Source: Humulus lupulus
Lineage: Eukaryota; Streptophyta; Magnoliopsida; Rosales; Cannabaceae
Direction: 5' to 3'
Length of the DNA: 64,000 nucleotides
Assembly: GCF_963169125.1 (NCBI RefSeq)
Contig: NC_084793.1
Location: 97,917,071 to 97,981,070 of the forward strand
This document shows, in pieces, positions 35,759 to 46,284 of the stretch (its first letter is position 1; every line of letters begins with the position of its first letter). A model generated the notes under the pieces. That model worked only from the letters and a program-made list of their open reading frames with translations. It did no database searches and was not told the origin of the DNA. Made by a program: the position numbers and the translations under genes.

Positions 35759-36156
35759 GGGGAATTCTATTGTATATCTCCTAAAATGGCACTTGATTAT
35801 AACACGGGATACCCCCGATAGTTATAATCCAAATATATGAAGTTATACATTGTAGTTATCTAGAACATCCCGTAAATTTTTTGAGAAATTTTAAATAATT
35901 TATTTTACCAAAAACAAGGTTCAAATAGTTTGTTTCACATGCGTATAAAAAATAGGCATGTGTGCAATAGGTTGTTGAATCCTATTTTCAGTACTAAAAT
36001 TATTAAGAATTTATCGAAAATTTATAGGATGTTCTAAATAATTACAATGTACATTATTATATAAAAAAAATTGAAATTATAACTATCTGCATACCGAAAT
36101 ACAAAAAAAAATGCACCAATACTGCCATTTTAGGGAATGTATTGTAGAATTTCTTT
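35759..36156. mobile_element. Small palindromic (MITE-like) element
   Basis: The left end GGAATTCTATTGTATATCTCCTAAAATGGCA and the right end TGCCATTTTAGGGAATGTATTGTAGAATT are inverted copies. Homology runs inward through ATAGTTATAAT, TACATTGTAGTTATCTAGAACATCC and AAATTT blocks, so almost the whole ~400 bp can fold back. Non-coding. No clear target duplication was found. Confidence 0.6.
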
Positions 36157-36440
36157 AATATTTTATAGTAGTGATCAAATAAATTAATATTTGTAATGAT
36201 TATTTTCTATTAAAAAGATATTAGTCTTAGCTTATATTTTTTTTGCTTATTTCAAAAGTGAAATAACATTGAAAGTCATAAATATTTAAATTTTAATTAA
36301 TTACTTATATATCTCTCTTCTATATAATAAGTGTGTAGATAACTGAAATTCTTAGTTTTAACAGTATTTTTTTTTAATGTTAACTTTAACGGAATATTCT
36401 TATATTTAACATAATATTCTTATATGTAACAGTAGTTTGT
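36157..36440. other. AT-rich spacer
   Basis: No feature beyond short TAACAGT and ATATTCTTATAT repeats at 36350-36440. Confidence 0.4.
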
Positions 36441-36904
36441 AAAGGGAAATTTCACAAATAATACTTAACAATGCCTAATATTACTAAAAAATCGTAGCAC
36501 TATTAATATTTTCAATTTGATGCTAAACATTCATTTCATACCCAAAATACCACTCCCATTATATCAAAAATCCTAAAACCTTCTCTTACTCTCTCTTCCC
36601 TCTCTCTCTCTCTCCCATTCTCACGAAATCATCCCTAAAACCTACAGATTTGTATAATTTTCTTGTCAAAATCATTGTTAGCCATCTCCATTGTCTCTAG
36701 AAGTCGTCAATATCAAAGACAACATCTATTTTGAGAGTTTTTGGAGGAGAAAAACCATGGGTAATAAGATTGTACATTTTATGTGTTGGGTATTATTTGT
36801 TTACATTTTTTTTTGGCTATTTTAAACAGATTTGAGCCTATATTGGTGTATTTTTTGGGATTTTTAGAGAGATTCCGCGATCTGCATTTTTCTGGGTTTT
36901 CTGC

Positions 36905-37260
36905 AACTTTTTTGCTCGATAGGAGCTCGATAACGGTTCGATATGAGCTCAATGGTATGTAGAAGAAGGTCTTTTATGAGCTCGATGTAGCTCGATTTAA
37001 GCTCGATTATAGCTCGATAGGTTTAGGTTTTGTTGCTCGATTTTTCTCGATTGAAACTCTATAAGGGTTCGATTGGACCCTACAATATTTGAGCTCGATT
37101 ATAGCTCGATAGGTTTAGGTTTTCTTGATATGTGCTCGATAGAGTTCGATGGAGGTTTTGGTTAGGTTTTATGTTCGGTTTAAGAAATGGTAGCTCGATA
37201 CTAACTCGATAAGAGCTCGATGCTAACTCGATAAAGCTCGATGATAGCTCGATAATGTTC
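36905..37260. repeat. Subterminal array of GAGCTCGAT-type motifs (left)
   Basis: Some twenty copies of (A)GCTCGAT(A) occur in about 350 bases, interspersed with TAGGTTTAGGTTTT. The right subterminal array (39885-40420) has the inverted motif, so the arrays extend the inverted-repeat structure of the element. Confidence 0.8.
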
Positions 37261-37411
37261 TTTTTTCATGAATTTCTGAAAAAAATGAAAGTTTTCCTGA
37301 CAATTTTAATGTTTTTTTTCCAACACAAGCTCTATTGTCTAAGTTTTTGTATCCTACAATTGTGTTTGGGAATTATAAGGGAATAAGTGGATTTTCAAGG
37401 ACCCTCAATGC

Positions 37412-37681
37412 ATGGTGATACCAATGGAGGATACTGTAACGTACTTGCAACTTCTTGACATATTGCACAAGGAACTTAAAGTTGATAAACAGATGTATGA
37501 GTTGAAATTGGAGGTTTCTTACACATGCGACGACCAACCGTTTACACCTGTTCATGTTGAAAGTGATCTTGGTGTCCGTGCATTCTTAGGAGTAACATCT
37601 AAAGAAAGGTTGGCCTTGTGTGTCACTCCTGTTAAAAAGATTGTCATTGCAGACCCATTTTCCACTCCTGGACCGAGCTAA
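37412..37681 (+). pseudogene. N-terminal fragment of a MuDR-type transposase (PB1-like region)
   Basis: The frame encodes about 90 residues (EDTVTYLQLLDILHKELKVD, YELKLEVSYTC, PVHVESDLGVRAFLG) that resemble the PB1-like N-terminal domain that plant MuDR transposases carry before the zinc-finger and catalytic domains. The same frame upstream reads GNKWIFKDPQC after a stop at about 37376-37378, which fits the normal start of such proteins. Downstream the frame ends at the 79-bp repeat array. The DDE catalytic domain and the SWIM zinc finger are absent, so it is non-functional. Confidence 0.6.
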
Positions 37682-37916
37682 TCTCAACAGTAAACAACAA
37701 CCCTATTTTAACATCCCTATCGAACTCCTATTGAGCTCCATCGAGCTCACATCGAGCTAATCTCAACAGTAAACAACAACCCTATTTTAACATCCCTATC
37801 GAACTCCTATTGAGCTCCATCGAGCTCGCATCGATCTAATCTCAAATAGTAAACAACAACCCAATTTTAACATCCCTATTGAACTCCTATCGATCTCCAT
37901 CGAGCTCACATCGATC
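37679..37916. repeat. Three tandem ~79-bp repeats
   Basis: Units start at about 37679, 37758 and 37837. Each begins CTAATCTCAA, contains AGTAAACAACAACCC and ends with CATCGAGCTC-CATCGA-type motifs. They sit exactly where the two convergent genes of the element would have ended. Confidence 0.85.
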
Positions 37917-38000
37917 CTGGAAACTCCCATCAAGCTCCTATCGAGCTCATATCGAGCTATCATCGAGCTCATATCGAGCTATCATCGAGCTCATATCGAG

Positions 38001-39780
38001 TCAGTAAAAACAGAACATGTATAAATGACTTACCCCATCATTGAGCCATGGCTGGGGTGTCTTCCACATCAGAAACCACACTGGACCGTGATTCCCAGTC
38101 TTTACATCCCTCGGGGTCTTGTTGGGCATGTCTCCAAGCAGCCACTTGCACATTGTCCTATACTGTTTGGGATCTGGCTTCTTGAGAGGGTCCAAAACTT
38201 GTGTAGCCTCCTCTGCTGGTGCAGCTGCATCAGTGTGAGGTCTTTTCCTCGTGGGATCGGTGTAGTCCTCAAACCAATCTGGCTTGCGTCTTTGGCGTCT
38301 AGTCCTCTGAAGCTGAACCCCAGCAACATCCTCAGGGTTGACAATAACAACTCCTGGAGTCCCAGCATCAGGTGTCACAATGATGGTAGGAGGCGTGGTT
38401 GGATCATCAACATAGTCTAGAGGAATATCCAATGACTCTGAGTCTGAATCTTCATTGGAGCCCCTCGGTTTCTCCTTTATAAATGTCAGGATCTGACTGA
38501 CTACGTCCATGATCACTGACTGGTTCTTCAGGAGGGTCTCCTGTCGACCCTCGACTCTGTCCAACCGTTCAATCAAGTCGGCGAGCTCAGGGGCTGAGGC
38601 TGGTGTTAGGGTTGGTGTTGGGGCTGGGGCTGATGTTGGGGTGAAGGCTGAGGCTGGGGCAACAGGAGGGGTGGGACCTGCAACCTCCTCCCCCGGGGCA
38701 GCATCATCAAATATCTTGGCTGCCTAAGAAACTATCTCCGCGATTTTCTCAAAAGTCGCATCCTCCTCCTCATAAATGGGAAGATCTCCCTCTGTCAAAG
38801 ACAAATAATAGTCTTTTTCTGCTGGTCGAGGCTTCAACATCGGAAGGACAATCAACTGCAAACAACATAAAACATTTGGTTAACTCAAATAATGATAAGA
38901 GATAAGCATATAGATAAAAAAATAAAAATATAACTTACATTCTTCTTAAATAACATCAGCGAGATGACGGACTTGGCGAAATCCTTGTTCCTCCGATGCG
39001 ACCAACTAAGCATCCTCGGGACCATGTTTCCCGAGCTCACAACATGCTCTGTCGCAAGCTGCTGGATAGCCTCATATGCCCAGTACTGTAAGGCCGGGGC
39101 ATAACCATACATACTGTACTTGGACTCTTGCTGCACCTTGGCATCATAGTTGGCCTTTTGCTTCACCATGTCCTTCTTATAAGACTGCAATGGCCTCTAT
39201 AAGAGCACTTCCCCCATGGATAGCTGAAGAAGTACTCTGCGTCCTCAACAATTTTAAGAATATCTCGCCAAATGTGCAACTTGCCCTCAATGGCATTCAG
39301 AACCCCCTTAACAAACAAACATAGACCAAGCTTGTACACATCTTCCACAACCGTACAAGTCTTGAAAGCATGGTCCACCTGTGAGAGCTTTACTTTCTCA
39401 GCATCGTTGAAATACTCCTTTATCAACCAGTCACTGAGATTACGCCCTTCCAACTCTTCTGGTGACGGGAAGGTACTGAAATTCAACCCCGTCACCAACG
39501 CAAACTCTCCCATGCCAAATCTACAGGACTTTGATCCCAAGAAAAAATGCACCTCATCTTCGTTGTTGCTGGCGATTTTCCTCAGCAACAATTGACGCAC
39601 CAAGACTCCGGAGAAATTAAACTCCGAAGCCAAAAAGAACTGCTTGAAAGGGGATTCCTTAGCCCTTTCAAGCAGCCTGAGCTCCACAAACCTAGTCTTA
39701 ATGTGATTTAAAGTACTACTACCCCGATATGTCACTCGACCAGGAAAGTGATCACTGAACGGAACAAGCAACTTAGGCAT
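38001..39780 (-). pseudogene. DUF1985-domain protein with start of Ulp1-type peptidase, broken
   Basis: On minus the exon begins after an acceptor TTGCAG at 39781 with MPKLLVPFSDHFPG. The DUF1985 core follows (FFLGSKSCRFGMGEFALVTGL, FVKGVLNAIEGKLHI, FFSYPWGK). A one-base frameshift at about 39165-39195 is followed by the continuation LQSYKKDMVKQK and YGYAPALQYWAYEAI. An intron (donor GTAAG at 38938, acceptor near 38859) leads to an acidic and then Pro/Ala-rich linker with a stop at about 38725. The 38576-38001 segment ends in WKTPQPWLNDG, the start of an Ulp1-like fold, at a donor GTAAGT near 38036. The peptidase catalytic region is missing. Known Kaonashi elements carry DUF1985 plus Ulp1; the function in transposition is unknown. 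Confidence 0.68.
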
Positions 39781-39884
39781 CTGCAACAACCCATGAAATT
39801 TTTTTTGGTAAGAAAACAGAATGTTAAACATAATCAGGAAAAAATTCAAAAAAATTTCATCAAAAAACTGAAATAAGCTGTCAT

Positions 39885-40420
39885 CGAGCTCTATCGAGCT
39901 ATAATCGAGTTGAAACATACACTATCAAGCTAGTGTCGAGCCTATCGAGCTAAGCAAAATCTGTCTACATAAATAACCATTGAGCCTATTATCGAACCAT
40001 TATCGAACCTATCGAGCCCTGTTTATTAATACCACAGATCCATCGAGCCTACTGTCGAACCCGTATCGAACCTATTGAGCCCTTTTAACCTAATACCACA
40101 GATCCATCTAGCTCTTATCGATCCACCATTGAACCATTCAAACTACCCTATCGAGCCTACTATCGAAGCATAATCGAGCCTATCGAGCTAGTTTCATATA
40201 TTACCCATGGATAACATCGAGCTTCTATCGAACCTTATCGAACCTATCGAGCCCTTTTAACCTAATACCACAGATCCATCGAGCTCTTATCGATCCACCA
40301 TCGAACCATTCAAACTACCCTATCGAGCCTACTATCGAACCATAATCAAGCCAGTTTCATATATTACCATGGATAACATCGAGCTTATATTGAACCTTCA
40401 TCGAACCTATCGAGCTACTG
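39885..40420. repeat. Subterminal array of TATCGAGC-type motifs (right)
   Basis: More than thirty copies of ATCGAGC / ATCGAAC occur. A roughly 150-bp higher-order duplication is visible: the segment with CCTAATACCACAGATCCATC is seen at about 40090 and again at about 40260. Confidence 0.85.
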
Positions 40421-40924
40421 GTTCAAACCCAGAAAAAACCACAAAAAAACCCAAACCAAAGAACTACCATACCCATTCCACACCACCAGATTCAAAGGGA
40501 TCAAAACAACAAAAATAATCATGCAGGTTCAAGAATATACCTTAATGAGAAATGGGTTCGATTGATGGGTTCGACGACGTGGGTTTCGAGCTTTGTTGTT
40601 GCCGTTGGCTCGACAGGTTCGATTTCGGAGAAGAGAAAGAGAGAGCCTGAGATCGACGATGATGGTTATCGCAGAGGGTTTCCTTCAGTTTTTGGGGTTT
40701 TTGGGTTTCCTTCGGATTGGGTTTGGGTTTCGGGGATTGAGAGAGTGAGAGAGTTTGTGTGGGGAAAAATTTGAGTGGAAAAAAATGAGAGGGATATTTT
40801 TGGTACTTGGTGAAAGTTTAGCACTAATTTGAAAAATTTATTAGTGCTGGTATTATTTAGTAATTATACCCACTATTATACATAAATAGTGAAATTTCCC
40901 TTTGTTAACACTTAAACTTAAATA

Positions 40925-41150
40925 AAATAAAATAAATAATTAAAAAAAATAAAATAAGATATTTTTGAGATATTTTACAATGATAATTATTTAAAAATAA
41001 TAAATAATTAAATAAAGTAAAATATGATATTTTTGAGATATTTTACAATGATAATTATTTAAAAATAATAAATAGTTAAATAAATTAAAATATGATATTT
41101 TTGAGATATTTTACAATAATAATTATTTAAAAATAATAAAATCAAATGTT
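40925..41150. repeat. Three tandem ~65-bp AT-rich repeats
   Basis: The block GATATTTTTGAGATATTTTACAATGATAATTATTTAAAAATAATAAAT occurs three times with small changes, directly right of the Mutator-like element. Confidence 0.85.
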
Positions 41151-41285
41151 TTATAACTTAAATAAAGTTTAATTAAACTTAAACTTACTTATTAGAATAA
41201 GATTATATTAAACATATAATATATTTTACTGCCAATTAGCAACAAATTGCTTTTTTTTTTTTAAAAAAAAAACTAACAAGAAACT

Positions 41286-42036
41286 TGTTAACGCGGTTCT
41301 TCGGCAACAGATAATTAATAGAATAAAGAGCGGGATTAGTGCTAAATAATGAACCGTAATAGATGAATGATCTCAAAATAAATTGATAACACGAATACTT
41401 TTTTAGGTGGTTCAAAGGTTAAAATCCTTCTAGTCCACCAGCCACTATTATTGATATCTTTCTGATATTCTTTATAGGGTATTTCTTTGCAGATTAGAAT
41501 CCAACCCTTTGCAACTCCCAGGGTCTCCATATTTATAGGGAGAGGGCACCTGGGGGTAGGCAAGGGAGGTCATCCCGTGACCTTCTTACCCACCATGTCA
41601 CTTCTGTGACATTCATGATTAATTCCTAAAACCTGACAATGAAGTGTGGTCTAATCAATAGGCAAGGGGGATAATGGGCCGCACGGCCCAACCCAGTCGT
41701 GGGTGCCTGAACACGCACGTTTATGCTGCGTGTCCGAGAATTCAGGGATAGATCAGACACGTGATGTCTGATATATGCACGTTTACATTGCGTGGTTGAC
41801 TTTATAAGGGGTCAGAGGTGCCAACTCAAGCTCGCACCTCGAGCTTGATGTACTCTTAGCTCGTGGTGTCCATACTTCTGACCTGACTCCTTAGTAATCT
41901 CATTAAGCCTTTGGTTACCTCGAGCTAAAGAAGTAGGACCTGGTAACAGCAGCTCTGAGTACGTGGCATCCATGTGGCTGATATAATTATGCCATTTCTC
42001 AGCTCGCTAATAGCCCGTGGATATTTAGGGCGTACA
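41286..42036 (-). repeat. 3' LTR of the Tat element, 751 bp
   Basis: Bounded by TGTTAACGCGGTTC (41286) and AGGGCGTACA (42036), followed directly by the polypurine tract. Because no second LTR survives, the edges rest on the terminal TG..CA and the tract. Confidence 0.7.
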
Positions 42037-42049
42037 TTTGCCCCCCAAG
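42037..42049 (-). other. Polypurine tract of the Tat element
   Basis: The plus strand reads TTTGCCCCCCAAG next to the LTR, identical to 5658-5670 of the gag-only element. Confidence 0.8.
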
Positions 42050-42299
42050 CCCCTGCTCGTGGCACACGACATCACCTGGGGCAACAGTGGGGGCTTTTAG
42101 GCTTCTTTGTGGACTCTTCACATTCTGCCCATTACGCTGGTATCGAATACGTGGAGCATCGTGGTTGGTGACGGTCCGTCTTCCGAGAACCGCATTAAAT
42201 GGCCTAGCCTATATTCGGCCGTCGTTTCATCTTTTGAGTAGTGATCCTCGTATCCTACATCAAGGCGATCCAACGGCCCTCCTCCTTTGGCCTTTTACG

Positions 42300-42310
42300 T
42301 ATATAAAAGG
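42300..42310 (+). promoter_or_regulatory. Putative TATA box for the antisense ORF
   Basis: TATATAAAAGG lies on plus about 750 bases before the antisense start codon, followed by a CT-rich leader. A donor CTGTAAGT at about 42531 and an acceptor just before 43054 would remove most of the intervening 5' UTR as an intron. Confidence 0.45.
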
Positions 42311-43053
42311 GCTGGCCACCTTTCGCATGGGCTACCCGTTCATTTGAAAATTTCCTCATTTTCTCATCTTCTTCTTTCTTCTTAGTCTCAAGATCCTTCC
42401 TTTCTTCTGGTCACTATTCCCAGCATTCCAGAAATTCAGACACGAGAGCTCCTTCGAGACTCCGGTACCAGCGATCCCAACAGGATTTCAACCCATACGA
42501 CCCTTTCAGTCTCACCACAACAAATCATTTCTGTAAGTCCTCCGTTTGTGCATGTTTTAAATGTTTTCCTTCGTTGTTGCGAAGGTAAACTTTCTCTTTA
42601 ATCGCATGCAGTAGGTTGCTTGTTTTTTGTTGGTATTTTATGCGTAGGTTTTTATCCTAGGGGCATCGACCGTAGGAAAGACCATTTAGGAGCATGACTC
42701 ATAGGGTACACTTTCTGGGGTGATTTTCTGGGTAAAATTTTTTTATGCCTGTTTGGAATAGCCAGTTCTTAGGGTGCAAAAACCGGGTAGCTTAAGGGAC
42801 ATGCTTCATAGGCGGTTTTGCCTACTGAAACTTTCCTTCCATGGCAACTTTTACTCTGACCCTCCTGACACACGGATTCCGAGTAATCGGGGACCCGTTG
42901 GGAGCACAGGCACGTGTTCATAGAACCGCGTGGTCTCACTCGCCACGGGCTGAGATTACCTCAGCCCGTGTAAAGAAAACACTTCGCGCTAGATTCTTTC
43001 TTATACTTAGGTAGCCTTTTCTAAATTTTCTTCTTTGTTCGTTAGGCAATCAG

Positions 43054-45037
43054 ATGGGACCTAAGAAGAGTGCACCCAAGAAGAGTGCGGGCAGCTCGTC
43101 TTCCCAGCAATCCAACAAAGGAAAGGAGGTGGTCACGGACTCCCTGATCCCTAACTTCGGTCCAACCATGGAGAAGGAGGTCGAGGTGGGGCCCGACGCC
43201 TTTTTCGAGGCCGAGAGGATCGCCTCGAAGGTCACCACCCAAGGGAAAGTCAACAAAATATTGCTTTCCCATAATATTGAGATAGGGAGGGGCGCCCTGG
43301 ACGCCCGACCTCCCCTTGAAGGCGAGCGGAGTTGTGCGCCGCTTGATGAGGAGTACGCCGCCTGGAGCGACGAGCATCTCAAGGCTGGGGCCAAGGTAAT
43401 TCTTATCTGTTTAGGGATTTAGATAGGGCCACTGCCGACCTACAGCTTGCTAGGTTTAACCCCAGCCAACCCGTTCATCACCACCAAAATGACCCAGACC
43501 GCGACATCACCCTACTCCAATGCGTCGACCAGCTCGTGCTATGTTATGACATGAGCTGCCCTAGGGGTACTATAGTTGTAGATAATACCTTATCTTTTAG
43601 GTCAACCTTTTTCGAGGAGTACGGGACCAATCTTAGGTCGTGGCCCTCCCTCCTAGAAGGTGTAGTAGCTCCGGGTCTTAGGCAGTACATATAAGAGTCC
43701 AGCCCCGAGGCGGATTCGGACCCAGAGCCTCTTCTAGCCCGTAAAGTCGTTATCTTAGACTCCCCCGCTGAAGCTCCGAGGTCGGAGGTCGTGACCATAG
43801 ATTCCTCCTCTAGCTCGGAGGGTAGGACCCCGCTTAATACATACTTAAGATCTTCTTTCTTTTCTTTTGTTGTTTTGCACAAATATTTTTACATGTATAT
43901 TAATGCTTTGCTGTCTGTTTCAACAGAAGAGATGTCGTAGCCCGGGAACAATGATTTGCGCTATGTTCCCTGGGGGAAACCCTTCTTCCGGGGCTTCCGG
44001 GCCCATGGTGAAGAGGCTTCGGATGGCGAAGAAAGCCATCGGGACTACCTCCAAGTCTCCTGTGAAGGGGAAAAACCAAGCCCCGGCTGCTCAAGAGAAA
44101 GTGCCTCCGCCCCCTCCTGCAATGGAGAAGATGCCCCCGCCTCCTCCGCGAGCTCCCATCTCTATTCGGGAACCGGAGGTGCCCACTGGGACCTTATCAA
44201 CTATGACCCCCAAGGTGCGCGTCCCGGTCAACCCCTGGGCCTTGGAGAAAATCCCCGATGTCTTCAAGGGGATGGTCTACGAGACCGCGACCTACATGGT
44301 GGACCACTGTTACAATGCCACCTCGAGGGATCTGCGGGAGATCGAGACAATGAGTCCCGAGAATGTGATGGAGTCTTCATTGGGGATGACCCTCACGGTA
44401 AGTTGGCCTTGCCACTGGTACTCCCTGTTTGTATGTATTATTACATTTCCTAAGGCACTTGCCTTATTATCTTTTGGTCTTGCAGGGGGCTCTGGCTCTC
44501 CACCGGAGCATATCTCGGTCCCGGGCCAGGATTGAGGAGATCAGGGGCGAGCATCAGGCTGCTCAGGTCACTCTCGCAACGGCTCAACAACAGGAAAGGG
44601 ACGCCAAGGCGGCCCTGACAACTGCTCGAGAAAACGAGAGGGTCGCCCAGGGCGAGCTGGAGGCATCTCGGACCAAGCTGCAGGAGGCCGATGCCACCAA
44701 GGCTGCCCTAGCCACTGCGAAGATCGAGCTCGAGGAGGCCAAGGCTGCCTGGGCCGCACTGGACATCGCGAAGGTTGAGGCCGAAGAGGCTAAGGCTGCC
44801 CTGGCGGTGGAGAGGGCAGCTTCTAGCTCCTCCATGGAGGCTATGCTGTACCACTGCTGGGTCTTCAACTCGGAAGGTGACTTCTCCTTTCTGGGGCCGG
44901 ACGCGTGGGAGTCCTTCTTGGAGAAGTTCAAGGCTCGCCTTCAACAAGAGGCGCCCTCCGAGATCGGGGAGACTTCCACTGCCACCGAGCAGGAGGGCGA
45001 GGGGGCGACCTCATCAGAGCGGCCTGGCGGGGCATAG
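43054..45037 (+). pseudogene. Antisense accessory ORF (aORF) of the Tat element, multi-exon
   Basis: It lies on plus, opposite to gag-pol. Exons inferred: 43054-43395 (MGPKKSAPKKSAGSSSS..., donor GTAATT), a continuation from about 43411 to 43822 (ATADLQLARFNP, EEYGTNLRSWPSLLEG), 43927-44397 (Pro-rich KVPPPPPAMEKMPPPPPRAP, then NPWALEKIPDVFKGMVYETATYM), and 44486-45037 (a long Ala/Glu-rich coiled coil, acidic end RPGGA). GT-AG sites flank the last three exons. The first gap (43396 to ~43410) is too short for an intron, so a deletion is likely. A TAA at 43692-43694 breaks the frame. Function of such antisense frames is unknown; a regulatory or nuclear role has been proposed for similar genes. 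I recognise the arrangement, not the domain. Confidence 0.6.
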
Positions 45038-45245
45038 GACTTTTCTTTTTCTTTTTATCCTTTACACACATTTTTTTTTTGTAACTTTATATTATGAGGT
45101 TTTCTGACCTCGAGACAATCGATTTCTTCAACTTTTATTTTAATTGATTTACATATTTTTGCCTCTATCTTGTTTCTCTTCTATGCATTTGGTAATAATC
45201 TTAGTTTTTGTTGGTGTTGTGATTGGCATCTTATGATTTTATAGG

Positions 45246-46140
45246 AAAAAACATGTTAATCAATATTGAACCAACTTCTAAGACAAGTCCTGGTTGTATC
45301 CAGAACATTAATTTAAAAACTTAGTTCGCGTTAATTTTTTATCGATATCTCGTGCTTTTTAAGAAAAACATCGATCAATCAACTTGAGCTAACTTCTAAG
45401 TTTCAGGGCCTGGTTGAATCCAGGACATTAATTTTGAAAACTTAGTTCGGGTTAATCCTTTATTGATATATTGTGCTCTTTAGGAAAAACATCGATCAAT
45501 CAATTTGAACTAACTTCTAAGTTTTAGGACCTGGTTGAATCCAGGACATTAATTTTGAAAACTTAGTTCGCGTTAATTCTTTATTGATATCTCGTGCTCT
45601 TTAAGAAAAACATCGATCAATCAATTTGAACTTTCTAAATTTTTAGGAGGACCTGGTTATATCCAGGATATAACTTAGTTCGCGTTAATCCTTTATTGAT
45701 ATCTCGTGCTTTTTAAGAAAAACATCAATAAATCAATTTGAATTAACTTCTAAGTTTTAGGACCTGGTTGAATCCAGGACATTAATTTTGAAAACTTAGT
45801 TCGGGTTAATCCTTTATTGATATCTTGTGCTCTTTAGGAAAAACATCGATCAATCAATTTGAACTAACTTCTAAGTTTTAGGACCTTGTTGAATCCAGGA
45901 CATTAATTTTGAAAGCTTAGTTCGCGTTAATTCTTTATTGATATCTCATGCTCTTTAAGAAAAACATCGATCAATCAATTTGAACTAACTTCTAAGTTTT
46001 TAGGATGACCTAGTTATATCCAGGATATAACTTAGTTCGCGTTAATCCTTTATCGATATCTCGTGTTTTTTAAGAAAAACATCGATCAATCAATTTGAAT
46101 TAACTTCTAAGTCTTTAAGATGACCTGGTTATATCCAGGA
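45246..46140. repeat. Eight tandem ~117-120-bp repeats in the Tat element
   Basis: Units starting near 45246, 45363, 45483, 45603, 45717, 45838, 45958 and 46074 share AAAACATCGATCAATCAATTTGA, AACTTCTAAGTTTTAGGACC and ACTTAGTTCGCGTTAAT. Units with a longer CCTGGTTGAATCCAGGACATTAATTTTG part alternate with shorter ones. Such spacers between pol and the antisense ORF are common in this lineage. Confidence 0.88.
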
Positions 46141-46142
46141 CA

Positions 46143-46155
46143 TATGCCCCCCAAG
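46143..46155 (-). other. Second polypurine-tract-like motif downstream of integrase
   Basis: TATGCCCCCCAAG on plus differs by one base from the tract at 42037, and lies just after the integrase gene and next to the tandem array. Confidence 0.45.
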
Positions 46156-46284
46156 TAATTAGGAAAGGGTCTTTCATGGTTACTTGACATTACATCCACA
46201 AATATACACAATAATGAAAAAAGATTTAATTCTCACTACTTAATAAACAAAAGATGGCCTTTCTGATTAAGCCTTACAAAGGTA

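Larger units (their letters stand above)
36441..40903. mobile_element. Remnant Mutator-like element with DUF1985/Ulp1-type gene (Kaonashi-like)
   Basis: The outer ends are inverted copies: AAAGGGAAATTTCAC at 36441 and GTGAAATTTCCCTTT ending at 40903. Weaker similarity continues for ~100 bases (TAGCACTA, TTTCAA, TGCTAAAC, ACCCAAAATACC-like blocks). Between them lie a plus-strand stub of a MuDR-type transposase (37412-37681) and a minus-strand DUF1985 gene running toward an Ulp1 peptidase start (39780-38001). This gene pair is known from Kaonashi-type Mutator elements of plants. The distal exons of both genes are missing, so the element is an internally deleted relic. A 9-bp duplication was not found. 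Confidence 0.7.

Noticed and set aside
36905..40420. Regularly recurring 7-8-base motifs, at first sight like an array of spacers and repeats
   Set aside because: Not CRISPR: the repeats are too short and unevenly spaced, and the host is a plant. They are subterminal repeats of a DNA transposon.
40562..40774. Plus-strand ORF next to the right end of the Mutator-like element
   Set aside because: Lies opposite the predicted 5' UTR of the DUF1985 gene and inside the terminal region; no recognisable domain.
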